Positions 7,732 to 17,268 of a stretch of DNA of 64,000 nucleotides are shown in pieces. Origin of the DNA: GWE2-40-63 sp050179685 (GTDB taxonomy: Bacteria > Bacteroidota > Bacteroidia > Bacteroidales > SZUA-534); NCBI GenBank assembly GCA_050179685.1, contig JBFXEW010000020.1:1-64000 (forward strand), in the 5' to 3' direction. How positions within the stretch are numbered: the first letter of the stretch is position 1; each line of letters opens with the position of its first letter. Under the pieces are notes generated by a model, which did no database searches, was not told the DNA's origin, and saw only the letters and a list, made by a program, of their open reading frames with translations. The position numbers and the translations under genes are program-made.

Positions 7732-8619
7732 ATGTTAAAACGAACCCTGTTTTTTTCGAACCCCTTTCATTTGTCGGTAAAAGACCGGCAATTGTTGGCC
7801 AGCCCAAAACCTGAGGGCGAAACCCACACCATTCCAATCGAAGATGTGGGTTTTATTATTATCGACAACAAACAAATCTCCTTAAGTACACCCCTGCTCG
7901 AACAATTGGTGTACTTCAATGTGGCTGTGGTTTTTTGCGACAGCCGGCATCATCCGCAAAGCATGTTGCTAAACCTCGATGGACATCACCTGCAAAACGA
8001 ACACTTTCGCAACCAGATAGAGGCCAGTGAACCTTTAAAAAAGAACCTGTGGAAACAGGTGGTGGAACAAAAAATTGCCAACCAGGCCCGGCTGCTTGAA
8101 AAACTGGGGAAAGGGCATCTGGGGGTTGAAGCGTTTGGCAAACAGGTAAAAAGCGGCGATACCACCAACCGCGAAGGAGCCGCTGCCAGGGAATACTGGC
8201 GCCAGTTAATGGGCGGAACTTTTATCCGCGAACGCGAAGGTGCCTGGCCCAATGCCGCTTTTAATTACGGATACATTGTGTTACGGGCTGCTGTTGCCCG
8301 TGCTTTGGTTGGTTCCGGGTTGTTGCCCACGCTGGGTATTCACCATCACAGCCGTTACAATGCCTTTTGTCTGGCCGACGATATCATGGAACCCTACCGC
8401 CCTTACGTCGACAATCTGGTGTACAACCTGTATGTAAACTATCCGGGGGTTACTGAACTGGGTAAAGAATTAAAAGCTGAGCTCTTGCAATTAATGACCC
8501 TCGATGTAAAATTCGATAACATGACCCGTCCGCTAATGGTTGGACTGAGTCAGACCACCGCATCGTTAACCCGCTGTTTTGCCGGCGAAGTGCGAAAAAT
8601 TGACTTTCCTGTTTTTTAA
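7732..8619 (+). CDS. cas1: CRISPR-associated endonuclease/integrase Cas1
   Basis: Cas1 integrates new spacers at the leader-proximal repeat as a complex with Cas2. Starting at ATG 7732 gives 295 residues beginning MLKRTLFFSNPFHLS, typical for type II Cas1; a GTG seven codons upstream lies in a hairpin and is less likely. Metal-binding residues are recognisable: E148 in TTNREGAAAREYW, a histidine at 204-206 in GIHHHSRYNAFCLADD, and E220 in DIMEPYRP. Length is normal for the II-C form. It is followed after 44 bp by cas2 on the same strand and forms the adaptation module next to the array. Confidence 0.96.
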   Translation: MLKRTLFFSNPFHLSVKDRQLLASPKPEGETHTIPIEDVGFIIIDNKQISLSTPLLEQLVYFNVAVVFCDSRHHPQSMLLNLDGHHLQNEHFRNQIEASEPLKKNLWKQVVEQKIANQARLLEKLGKGHLGVEAFGKQVKSGDTTNREGAAAREYWRQLMGGTFIREREGAWPNAAFNYGYIVLRAAVARALVGSGLLPTLGIHHHSRYNAFCLADDIMEPYRPYVDNLVYNLYVNYPGVTELGKELKAELLQLMTLDVKFDNMTRPLMVGLSQTTASLTRCFAGEVRKIDFPVF

Positions 8620-8663
8620 CTCCATTGCTTTGTTATGCCTAAGCAACTAACTAAGGAAGTATT

Positions 8664-9002
8664 ATGGAGCAAAACCGTTTAAACGCTTACCATATTATGT
8701 GGCTGTTTGTATTTTTCGATTTACCCACCAACACCAAAAAAGAACGGAAGGCAGCCAGCCGCTTTCGAAAAGATTTGGTGCAGGATGGTTTTACCATGAT
8801 GCAGTTTTCGGTTTATATCCGTCATTGTGCCAGCAAAGAAAGCGGTGAGGTGCACACCAAACGCATACGGGCGGTAATTCCCGAGAAAGGGCTGGTGAGT
8901 ATTTTATCAGTTACCGATAAACAATACGGACAGATAATGAACTTTTGGGGAAAAACCGAAAAAGCCCTGGCCGACGGTCCCAAACAATTGGAATTGTTTT
9001 AG
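8664..9002 (+). CDS. cas2: CRISPR-associated protein Cas2
   Basis: A small ferredoxin-fold protein of 112 residues that bridges Cas1 dimers during spacer integration. The first strand ends in FVFFDLPTNTKKER with the conserved aspartate D19. Further family features are SVYIRHCAS and the C-terminal LELF. Length and position, directly after cas1 and before the leader, are standard. Its stop at 9000-9002 opens the 378-bp leader region. Confidence 0.95.
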   Translation: MEQNRLNAYHIMWLFVFFDLPTNTKKERKAASRFRKDLVQDGFTMMQFSVYIRHCASKESGEVHTKRIRAVIPEKGLVSILSVTDKQYGQIMNFWGKTEKALADGPKQLELF

Positions 9003-9033
9003 TATATTTAGGGCTTCAGGTTCTTTGACGTAT

Positions 9034-9054
9034 TGAAATAATTCCATTATTTCA
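9034..9054 (+). promoter_or_regulatory. Palindrome in the array leader region
   Basis: TGAAATAAT-TCC-ATTATTTCA is a perfect 9-bp inverted repeat, 31 bp after the cas2 stop. A TTTG (9024-9027) just upstream and TATTTTG (9057-9063) just downstream are loose matches to Bacteroidota promoter boxes, so this may be the control region of the pre-crRNA promoter. Assignment is by position. Confidence 0.35.
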
Positions 9055-9110
9055 GTTATTTTGATTCAATAGCTAATTATTAACAGCATAAAAAAAAACG
9101 TGTTCAAAGC

Positions 9111-9265
9111 ACTTCTTAGGTTTACCCCGCTTTATTTTTTAAGAATAAAAAAGCAATAATATTCAATAGAATAAAGGGTAAGGGGCTCCTTGGTTGTGCG
9201 TTATTCGCTGGCGCTCATGAGCTCCCGACGGTCGGTTGATTTAAAAATGAGAACAAAACAATAAG
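9111..9265 (+). repeat. Relic copy of the CRISPR leader with a split fossil repeat
   Basis: Bases 9111-9192 are a diverged copy of the functional leader at 9301-9380: both begin ACTTCTTAGGTT, continue with a CCCRCTTTATTTTT tract and TTCAATRRAATA, and end GGGTAAGGGG plus a palindrome. The relic is followed by GTTGTG (9193-9198), the first six bases of the CRISPR repeat. Then comes a 36-bp insert (9199-9234) containing the palindromes GCTCATGAGC and CCGACGGTCGG. Then comes GTTGATTTAAAAATGAGAA and further decayed repeat sequence to 9265. This is best read as an old leader-repeat junction that was inactivated and then replaced by the copy nearer the array. Confidence 0.7.
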
Positions 9266-9300
9266 TTCTATTAGAAAGAAAAAATGTTCCAATTCGGGCT

Positions 9301-9380
9301 ACTTCTTAGGTTAAACCCACTTTATTTTTACTTGAAAAAAATGATAATTTTCAATGAAATAGAGGGTAAGGGGCCCCTAG
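9301..9380 (+). promoter_or_regulatory. Functional CRISPR leader (array-proximal)
   Basis: This AT-rich stretch directly abuts the first repeat at 9381. Its last bases contain AGGGGCCCCT, a perfect 10-bp palindrome a few bases from the repeat. The relic leader has AAGGGGCTCCTT at the same place, also self-complementary with one G-U pair. Conservation of a dyad at the leader-repeat junction in both copies suggests a leader-anchoring site for Cas1-Cas2, which is inference. Confidence 0.65.
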
Positions 9381-12300
9381 GTTGTGGTTTGATTTAAAAA
9401 TGGAATAAGATATTACTTCATTATGGGTGATGGTTACTGCTTCCCGGTTGTGGTTTGATTTAAAAATGGAATAAGATATTACTCCAGGAAACACCATTAT
9501 CTTATGAACCCAGTTGTGGTTTGATTTAAAAATGGAATAAGATATTACGAGGTTGCCGATATACCTTTACTTGCGGGAGTTGTGGTTTGATTTAAAAATG
9601 GAATAAGATATTACTCCCTTGAATGGTTTAAGGAAAAGGGGCCGGTTGTGGTTTGATTTAAAAATGGAATAAGATATTACCAAATGGAAAGATGTGAAAA
9701 TAGAGGACGGGTTGTGGTTTGATTTAAAAATGGAATAAGATATTACACCGGCAACGCCCTCCATTTTACCCAGGCCGTTGTGGTTTGATTTAAAAATGGA
9801 ATAAGATATTACTATCTTTATCTATTAATAGATCGGGAGAATGTTGTGGTTTGATTTAAAAATGGAATAAGATATTACCCGCAAGCACTTTTTCAGGTTC
9901 AACACCATGTTGTGGTTTGATTTAAAAATGGAATAAGATATTACGAATCCTTACCGTACACGCTACGGCCGTGGGTTGTGGTTTGATTTAAAAATGGAAT
10001 AAGATATTACTTGATAATGGTTATCATTTAATACATAATAGTTGTGGTTTGATTTAAAAATGGAATAAGATATTACCGGCAGTCGATGCCGCGCAGGAAT
10101 ACAAAGGTTGTGGTTTGATTTAAAAATGGAATAAGATATTACAAGCAGGAAAAATAAAAAAGGCATCGTTTGTTGTGGTTTGATTTAAAAATGGAATAAG
10201 ATATTACTTTAACTTCATTAAATATTCAGGCTCATTCGTTGTGGTTTGATTTAAAAATGGAATAAGATATTACTACAAATTGAAATTGATAAAAAGAGGG
10301 ATGGTTGTGGTTTGATTTAAAAATGGAATAAGATATTACACGACTCCTTACGGTATGTTATCGACCGGGGTTGTGGTTTGATTTAAAAATGGAATAAGAT
10401 ATTACTGATATTATTACCAGCAAAAGAACGACTGGGTTGTGGTTTGATTTAAAAATGGAATAAGATATTACCTTTACTAATTCGTTCATTGAGCCGACTG
10501 GGTTGTGGTTTGATTTAAAAATGGAATAAGATATTACAAAGTAGGATAGGCAGACACTTAAATAAAGTTGTGGTTTGATTTAAAAATGGAATAAGATATT
10601 ACAAATAGCGGGAGTATTCGCCGCCCTGGTTCGTTGTGGTTTGATTTAAAAATGGAATAAGATATTACCGCTGTTCTAAAACTTTAGCGTGTCCTTTTGT
10701 TGTGGTTTGATTTAAAAATGGAATAAGATATTACAGCCGCTGGCTCGCGTGGCTATACCTTTAAGTTGTGGTTTGATTTAAAAATGGAATAAGATATTAC
10801 CATCATACCTAAACCCCATAAACCACCGGTGTTGTGGTTTGATTTAAAAATGGAATAAGATATTACGTAATTTTCATTTGGAGATACTAGCAAGTAGTTG
10901 TGGTTTGATTTAAAAATGGAATAAGATATTACGTTGAGGTTGCAATTGCAGCCTGTTATCATGTTGTGGTTTGATTTAAAAATGGAATAAGATATTACCA
11001 TTTTCGATGCCATGCGTCAGGTATCTGGGTTGTGGTTTGATTTAAAAATGGAATAAGATATTACTATAAGTGCCGAAACAATGGAAACCGACACGTTGTG
11101 GTTTGATTTAAAAATGGAATAAGATATTACCATAAAGCATGTTTTCTTTTGTGGTTAAGTGTTGTGGTTTGATTTAAAAATGGAATAAGATATTACCTTG
11201 TCGACAAAAAGAACTGGTCAAGTCCTGTTGTGGTTTGATTTAAAAATGGAATAAGATATTACAAAACAGATTCGAGTTATTACACCGGAACGGTTGTGGT
11301 TTGATTTAAAAATGGAATAAGATATTACAACCGCTTCGAAGTCTCTTTTTGAACCCTTGTTGTGGTTTGATTTAAAAATGGAATAAGATATTACTGCGAT
11401 AATTTCAGTACTACCTTCGGGCTTGTTGTGGTTTGATTTAAAAATGGAATAAGATATTACAGGACGGAGGTATTGAAAACTACCGGGGGCGTTGTGGTTT
11501 GATTTAAAAATGGAATAAGATATTACATTGCCAGTATTTTTTTTAGCCCCCATATTGTTGTGGTTTGATTTAAAAATGGAATAAGATATTACATTTTTAC
11601 AAAATTAAAAACGAAATTGTAAGTTGTGGTTTGATTTAAAAATGGAATAAGATATTACCGTGAAAGTTTTTTGAACACAAAGCGCTTCGTTGTGGTTTGA
11701 TTTAAAAATGGAATAAGATATTACTCACGTTAATAAAGGAAATCATCCTCATGGGTTGTGCTTTGATTTAAAAATGGAATAAGATATTACACAATTTGTT
11801 TTTATACTTTTCACCTCTGTGTTGTGCTTTGATTTAAAAATGGAATAAGATATTACCCGCTGGTGGGTACCACTTGCACACTTTGAGTTGTGCTTTGATT
11901 TAAAAATGGAATAAGATATTACTTTTCTCTGAAATTCGTATAAATCGATAGGGTTGTGCTTTGATTTAAAAATGGAATAAGATATTACCTACGCCTGAGC
12001 ACCGACGACAAAGGCTTGGTTGTGCTTTGATTTAAAAATGGAATAAGATATTACATTGTCGAGGACTACAACGACGAGTTGGGCGTTGTGCTTTGATTTA
12101 AAAATGGAATAAGATATTACCCTATGATTATCGACCTGACGATTTTTTAGTTGTGCTTTGATTTAAAAATGGAATAAGATATTACGAAAACCGTCAAAAC
12201 GGACCAATAATGATTGTTGTGCTTTGATTTAAAAATGGAATAAGATATTACATAAATTCGATTTTGTTGGAGAGATTGCAAGTTGTGCTTTGATTTAAAA

Positions 12301-15300
12301 ATGGAATAAGATATTACTGCATCACCTTCTGGAACACCGGCAAATGGGTTGTGCTTTGATTTAAAAATGGAATAAGATATTACTTTTAATGTTCGATTTA
12401 AACTATTTGACTTGTTGTGCTTTGATTTAAAAATGGAATAAGATATTACTGTTGCGAATGCTACAAACACAATCAACATGTTGTGCTTTGATTTAAAAAT
12501 GGAATAAGATATTACACATTAATTTTGACGGCTTAAACGTTAACGGTTGTGCTTTGATTTAAAAATGGAATAAGATATTACAAAAAAGTAATTTATAAAT
12601 TGTAAGCTATGTTGTGCTTTGATTTAAAAATGGAATAAGATATTACTTGAACAACTTCGATTAACCAGCAAATAGCGTTGTGCTTTGATTTAAAAATGGA
12701 ATAAGATATTACCAACCGATGAAGAAATCGAAAACGAAGTAGGTTGTGCTTTGATTTAAAAATGGAATAAGATATTACTACTAATTGATAATACAATTGA
12801 CGAAGAGTGTTGTGCTTTGATTTAAAAATGGAATAAGATATTACTAGATTTTAATGCTGCAGCTAATAAACATAGTTGTGCTTTGATTTAAAAATGGAAT
12901 AAGATATTACCAACAAATCAAACAGCTAAAAAGCGTCCACGTTGTGCTTTGATTTAAAAATGGAATAAGATATTACAGGGGTCGATGCTTTTGAAGTAGC
13001 CAACGGGTTGTGCTTTGATTTAAAAATGGAATAAGATATTACATACAAGGGAATGTACCAATTGTGATGCAGTTGTGCTTTGATTTAAAAATGGAATAAG
13101 ATATTACTACTAATTGATAATACAATTGACGAAGAGTGTTGTGCTTTGATTTAAAAATGGAATAAGATATTACTAGATTTTAATGCTGCAGCTAATAAAC
13201 ATAGTTGTGCTTTGATTTAAAAATGGAATAAGATATTACACGTCGCATCGAAGATGTAAGCTCCCGGGGTTGTGCTTTGATTTAAAAATGGAATAAGATA
13301 TTACTTTGAGCTTGAGCAGAAGAAACAGGATTTGGTTGTGCTTTGATTTAAAAATGGAATAAGATATTACGTAGACGGAAACAAAGCGGTAGTTCACTTT
13401 GTTGTGCTTTGATTTAAAAATGGAATAAGATATTACAGGACTTTCGAGAATAATTAACTTTTCCATGTTGTGCTTTGATTTAAAAATGGAATAAGATATT
13501 ACAGATCCGGTTACGCTTATTGACGTGGATGTGTTGTGCTTTGATTTAAAAATGGAATAAGATATTACTGTATTTTCCTGAATTTACCCAGGGCTCTTGT
13601 TGTGCTTTGATTTAAAAATGGAATAAGATATTACCAAAGGCTATACAGGTTCGAATCCTGTACCGTTGTGCTTTGATTTAAAAATGGAATAAGATATTAC
13701 CAGGTAGGCATTTTATTGCATACAACGCGGGTTGTGCTTTGATTTAAAAATGGAATAAGATATTACTTGCACTGCCAACTTTATAAACTCATTGGTGTTG
13801 TGCTTTGATTTAAAAATGGAATAAGATATTACCCATAAAATTAATTACTTGTGGGTCGCAGGTTGTGCTTTGATTTAAAAATGGAATAAGATATTACCAA
13901 ATGACTGACCCCGCTCATTACATCACTGTTGTGCTTTGATTTAAAAATGGAATAAGATATTACAAATTAATGCAAGAACTTGACCTCTCTTCAGTTGTGC
14001 TTTGATTTAAAAATGGAATAAGATATTACATAAAATTTGGGTTCAATCAGTTTGGAATAGTTGTGCTTTGATTTAAAAATGGAATAAGATATTACCGATA
14101 TCCCAACCGCCCAAATACGATTGCTGTTGTGCTTTGATTTAAAAATGGAATAAGATATTACAATTTTCTCAGCGCTAAGGTCTTTTGTTTTGTTGTGCTT
14201 TGATTTAAAAATGGAATAAGATATTACCCCTTACACCCAACAGTCTGGTGCCTGGTAGTTGTGCTTTGATTTAAAAATGGAATAAGATATTACATCATAC
14301 GATCGGTTTTGGCACATCGGTACGTTGTGCTTTGATTTAAAAATGGAATAAGATATTACTTGCGAAGCCTTTGGCCGCTATGTTACTGCGTTGTGCTTTG
14401 ATTTAAAAATGGAATAAGATATTACCTCGAGAAAATGCTAAACACCAATCCGGGCGTTGTGCTTTGATTTAAAAATGGAATAAGATATTACATCAAAACA
14501 TACCTTTTGCCAGGCATATACGTTGTGCTTTGATTTAAAAATGGAATAAGATATTACCGAAACATAAATATTGTCGAACTCGCGAAAGTTGTGCTTTGAT
14601 TTAAAAATGGAATAAGATATTACAGCAAACAGGGTATTGCCCGTTTTGCGGTTGTTGTGCTTTGATTTAAAAATGGAATAAGATATTACGCAGCTTTCAT
14701 TATTGGGAAAATCTCGATCGTTGTGCTTTGATTTAAAAATGGAATAAGATATTACGGTGAAAAGGTGGAGCTATTAGGGTGGGTTGTTGTGCTTTGATTT
14801 AAAAATGGAATAAGATATTACTGCAGCTTTTATTTAATAGGCATCAACTTTGTTGTGCTTTGATTTAAAAATGGAATAAGATATTACCCAGCAACATTTG
14901 TTCCAGGGTTACCCCATGTTGTGCTTTGATTTAAAAATGGAATAAGATATTACCGGCCTCGAATTAATCATTGACCCATACAGTTGTGCTTTGATTTAAA
15001 AATGGAATAAGATATTACCTTTTGGTAAAAGAAGGAATTTCGATAGTCGTTGTGCTTTGATTTAAAAATGGAATAAGATATTACGAAATTGCAGCGCAAA
15101 ACGAAGGTTTCTACGTTGTGCTTTGATTTAAAAATGGAATAAGATATTACCCGCCAAAACAATTGTTGAAAAGCTTTTTGTTGTGCTTTGATTTAAAAAT
15201 GGAATAAGATATTACCCAAAAGACAGCACAAACGAACTGCTTTGGGTTGTGCTTTGATTTAAAAATGGAATAAGATATTACATGGCCGGGATTAATGGCC

Positions 15301-15990
15301 CACAGTTGGTTGTTGTGCTTTGATTTAAAAATGGAATAAGATATTACTAGGTCGCTTCAAATGGAGTACCAGAACCGTTGTGCTTTGATTTAAAAATGGA
15401 ATAAGATATTACTATTATCAACTTCGGGTTTATTTAGTTCGCGTTGTGCTTTGATTTAAAAATGGAATAAGATATTACCTGTTGTAGATGGGCTTACTAC
15501 TACAACCGGTTGTGCTTTGATTTAAAAATGGAATAAGATATTACCCACTGCTTTAATCCCCTGAGCCATCCCCAGTTGTGCTTTGATTTAAAAATGGAAT
15601 AAGATATTACATTCAAGAAAGGTTGGTACATGACATTATTGTTGTGCTTTGATTTAAAAATGGAATAAGATATTACTTTTAAAGAAAATATAGTTCATGC
15701 AGGGACGTTGTGCTTTGATTTAAAAATGGAATAAGATATTACAGGTCGTTCAAGGGTATGAAAAGCATGTTGGTTGTGCTTTGATTTAAAAATGGAATAA
15801 GATATTACAGCGACAAACTTTAGTTATCCTGATTTTAGGTTGTGCTTTGATTTAAAAATGGAATAAGATATTACCAGCGGCTTTGCTTTTCAGGTGATTG
15901 ATATGTTGTGCTTTGATTTAAAAATGGAATAAGATATTACTGCTTTCGGTGGCAGTGGTTTTGTTTACCGGTTGTGGTTTGATTTAAAAA
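9381..15990 (+). CRISPR. Type II-C CRISPR array, 100 spacers
   Basis: Walking the sequence gives 100 full 36-bp repeats plus a 20-bp truncated terminal repeat at 15971-15990. They separate 100 spacers, 90 of 30 bp and 10 of 29 bp. Repeats begin GTTGTG and end GATATTAC. Repeats 1-36 (9381-11724) have G at position 7; repeats 37-100 (from 11755) have C; the truncated last repeat has G. Otherwise the full repeats look identical. Spacers 52 and 53 (12779-12808, 12845-12874) recur exactly as spacers 57 and 58 (13108-13137, 13174-13203). Spacer 65 (13635-13664) contains a tRNA T-arm sequence. The decayed end lies far from cas2, so the leader is on the left, and the tracrRNA orientation agrees. Confidence 0.99.
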
Positions 15991-16099
15991 CACATCAACT
16001 AACGAGATAATTGAAATCAGTCATAAAGAAAAAGCCTGGATTGATAATATTGCAGAAAAAAAGCTGATTTATTATAATTATAGTTTCGAATTAAATTGA
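15983..16099 (+). pseudogene. Possible C-terminal gene fragment fused to the array end
   Basis: Starting within the truncated last repeat, a frame stays open for 38 codons (…TNEIIEISHKEKAWIDNIA…) to a TGA at 16097-16099. The composition looks protein-like but has no start codon and no recognised family. It may be the tail of a gene that the array end, or a deletion at it, has removed. It could also be a chance open frame. Confidence 0.25.
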
Positions 16100-16505
16100 G
16101 ACTCAAGACTTACTGGATATTCTTGACCATATGGACCCCCGACCGGGAGTAAGCAAAAACGGAGGAATACGTTTTGCGGCAAGACTGACTAAGATAAATC
16201 CCAAAGGCGAGAAGCGCGATGGCATTGTTAGTTTTCCCATTGAAGCCATTTTACAGAAAAGCCCAAACTTTCACCTGCTTAAACCCGGATTTACAGCCGT
16301 TGCCAATTTAGAAATTGAAGTCGATTCCACTTCGCTGGTAGTATTTGAGCAGGATATTCTGTTTAAAAACGATTCCACTTTTGTTGAGGTGCTGAACAAA
16401 GAGCAGAAAAAAGAGAAGACAGCTATAGTTACCGGAACTTCCGATGGCATTAGAACAGCCGTGGTTTATGGTGTGGATACCAGTTCGCTTATTGTAAAGC
16501 AATAA
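16095..16505 (+). pseudogene. 5'-truncated RND efflux periplasmic adaptor (MFP) fragment
   Basis: The frame is open from 16095 to the stop at 16503-16505; the first ATG is 16131. The sequence GGIRFAARLTKINPKGEKR, followed by LKPGFTAVANLEIEVDS, then DSTFVEVLN and a terminal TGTSDGIRTAVVYGVDTS, resembles the beta-barrel and membrane-proximal end of HlyD/MacA-type adaptor subunits. Those are normally about 350-420 residues with a signal peptide, lipoyl and coiled-coil parts, all missing here. No inner-membrane partner follows. The array or a deletion appears to have replaced its 5' part. Family assignment is from memory and moderate. Confidence 0.5.
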
Positions 16506-16532
16506 ACATATTTATTCAGCAATTAAGGTTTG

Positions 16533-16817
16533 CTAAAGTTCATCCTGCATTAAAAAGTCGGTAAGGTTGATGTTGTGTTCCAGGCTTAATTTTTTTCGTA
16601 GCCGGTAACGGCTTATCTCTACAGCGCGGGTCGAAATGTTGAGCAGCTGTGCAATTTCTTTTGAGGTGAAGTTCATACGCAGGTAGGAGCAAAGCCGTAT
16701 ATCGTTGTTGGTTAATTTGGGGTAGGCTTCTTTTAAACGCTTAAAGTAACCTTCCTGCGAGAGTTTCAGGTTGTGCAGCGCCATTTTCCATTCTTTGGTT
16801 TGTAAAATGATTCCCAA
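16533..16817 (-). pseudogene. Truncated copy of a LuxR-type HTH regulator C-terminus
   Basis: An open frame of 94 codons whose last 89 residues (from QTKEWKMALHNLK to FLMQDEL) are identical to the C-terminus of the 932-residue regulator at 29432-32230. It includes the helix-turn-helix KEIAQLLNISTRAVEISRYR. The DNA differs at about 12 of 269 positions, all silent. The sensor part, transmembrane segment and most of the coiled coil are absent. The ATG used (16817) is fortuitous in the joined sequence. It is probably a remnant of a second, once functional, regulator; expression as a free HTH domain cannot be excluded. Confidence 0.75.
16537..16805. repeat. Direct repeat, left copy (269 bp)
   Basis: Same strand and same length as 29436-29704, about 95.5% identical by eye (12 mismatches, no gaps). 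It ends exactly where regulator similarity stops (…TTTGGTTTGTAA). The two copies are 12.9 kb apart and bracket the RHS island. Confidence 0.85.
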
Positions 16818-17268
16818 TAAAATATTGACAATTGGTTTTTAACAGCGTGTTTTCATAGGTTTAATTAACATAAATTAAAACGAGCTTATTTTTTTTTAAA
16901 TTTTTTTCTTACTGATTTCCATTGGTTTATAAGCTGACAAGGTAACTTTTTTTAAAACAGGGTGATTATGTTTTTACGTTTTTGGAATAAATAAATAGAA
17001 ACTACCAAACTAATTGTTTCTCTAAAATAAGTTTATTGTTAGAATAAATTACACTGAATGGCAGACTCAACTTGCATTATTACGTTGTTCAATAATTTAG
17101 ATAACTATTTGAACGTTACCTACTCCTGGCCGTGTTGTTCTTCTGATAGTACCTATAGTTCTTTTTCTATCTACAAATTTATAAGGTGCAAATTTATTAC
17201 TTATCCTTATCAGACCATTGCAATCAATTGTTTTATAAATACAAATCATAAACAAAATTTATTTTAAG
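16818..17268. other. AT-rich non-coding stretch at the left edge of the RHS island
   Basis: About 450 bp, very AT-rich with long T and A runs (for example near 16890). A 69-codon frame at 17058-17267 lacks protein-like composition and is not called. The region probably contains the promoter of the operon that begins at 17269, but I cannot point to a convincing -7 box. Confidence 0.4.

Noticed and set aside
9193..9265. Split repeat in the relic leader considered as a second tracrRNA
   Set aside because: Read on the minus strand it has palindromes but no U-run terminator or nexus-like hairpin. Its upstream flank is clearly a copy of the leader, so a fossil leader-repeat junction explains it better.
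9567..15162. Minus-strand open frames through the array, each repeating VISYSIFKSNHN or VISYSIFKSKHN
   Set aside because: They are translations of the 36-bp CRISPR repeat; a 66-bp unit keeps frame by chance. There are no start signals and the peptide is entirely repeat-derived.
15971..15990. Truncated last repeat considered as the tracrRNA anti-repeat
   Set aside because: A minus-strand RNA from here would run into the array with no nexus or terminator. The locus at 1671-1800 has all the expected parts.
16533..16817. Short HTH frame considered as a functional small regulator
   Set aside because: It is a clean truncation of a larger protein with a fortuitous start. The silent-only differences are explained by its past as a full gene, though expression is not excluded.
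17058..17267. 69-codon frame before the S74 gene
   Set aside because: Its composition is biased and low in complexity, with no signal or motif, and it sits in AT-rich intergenic DNA.
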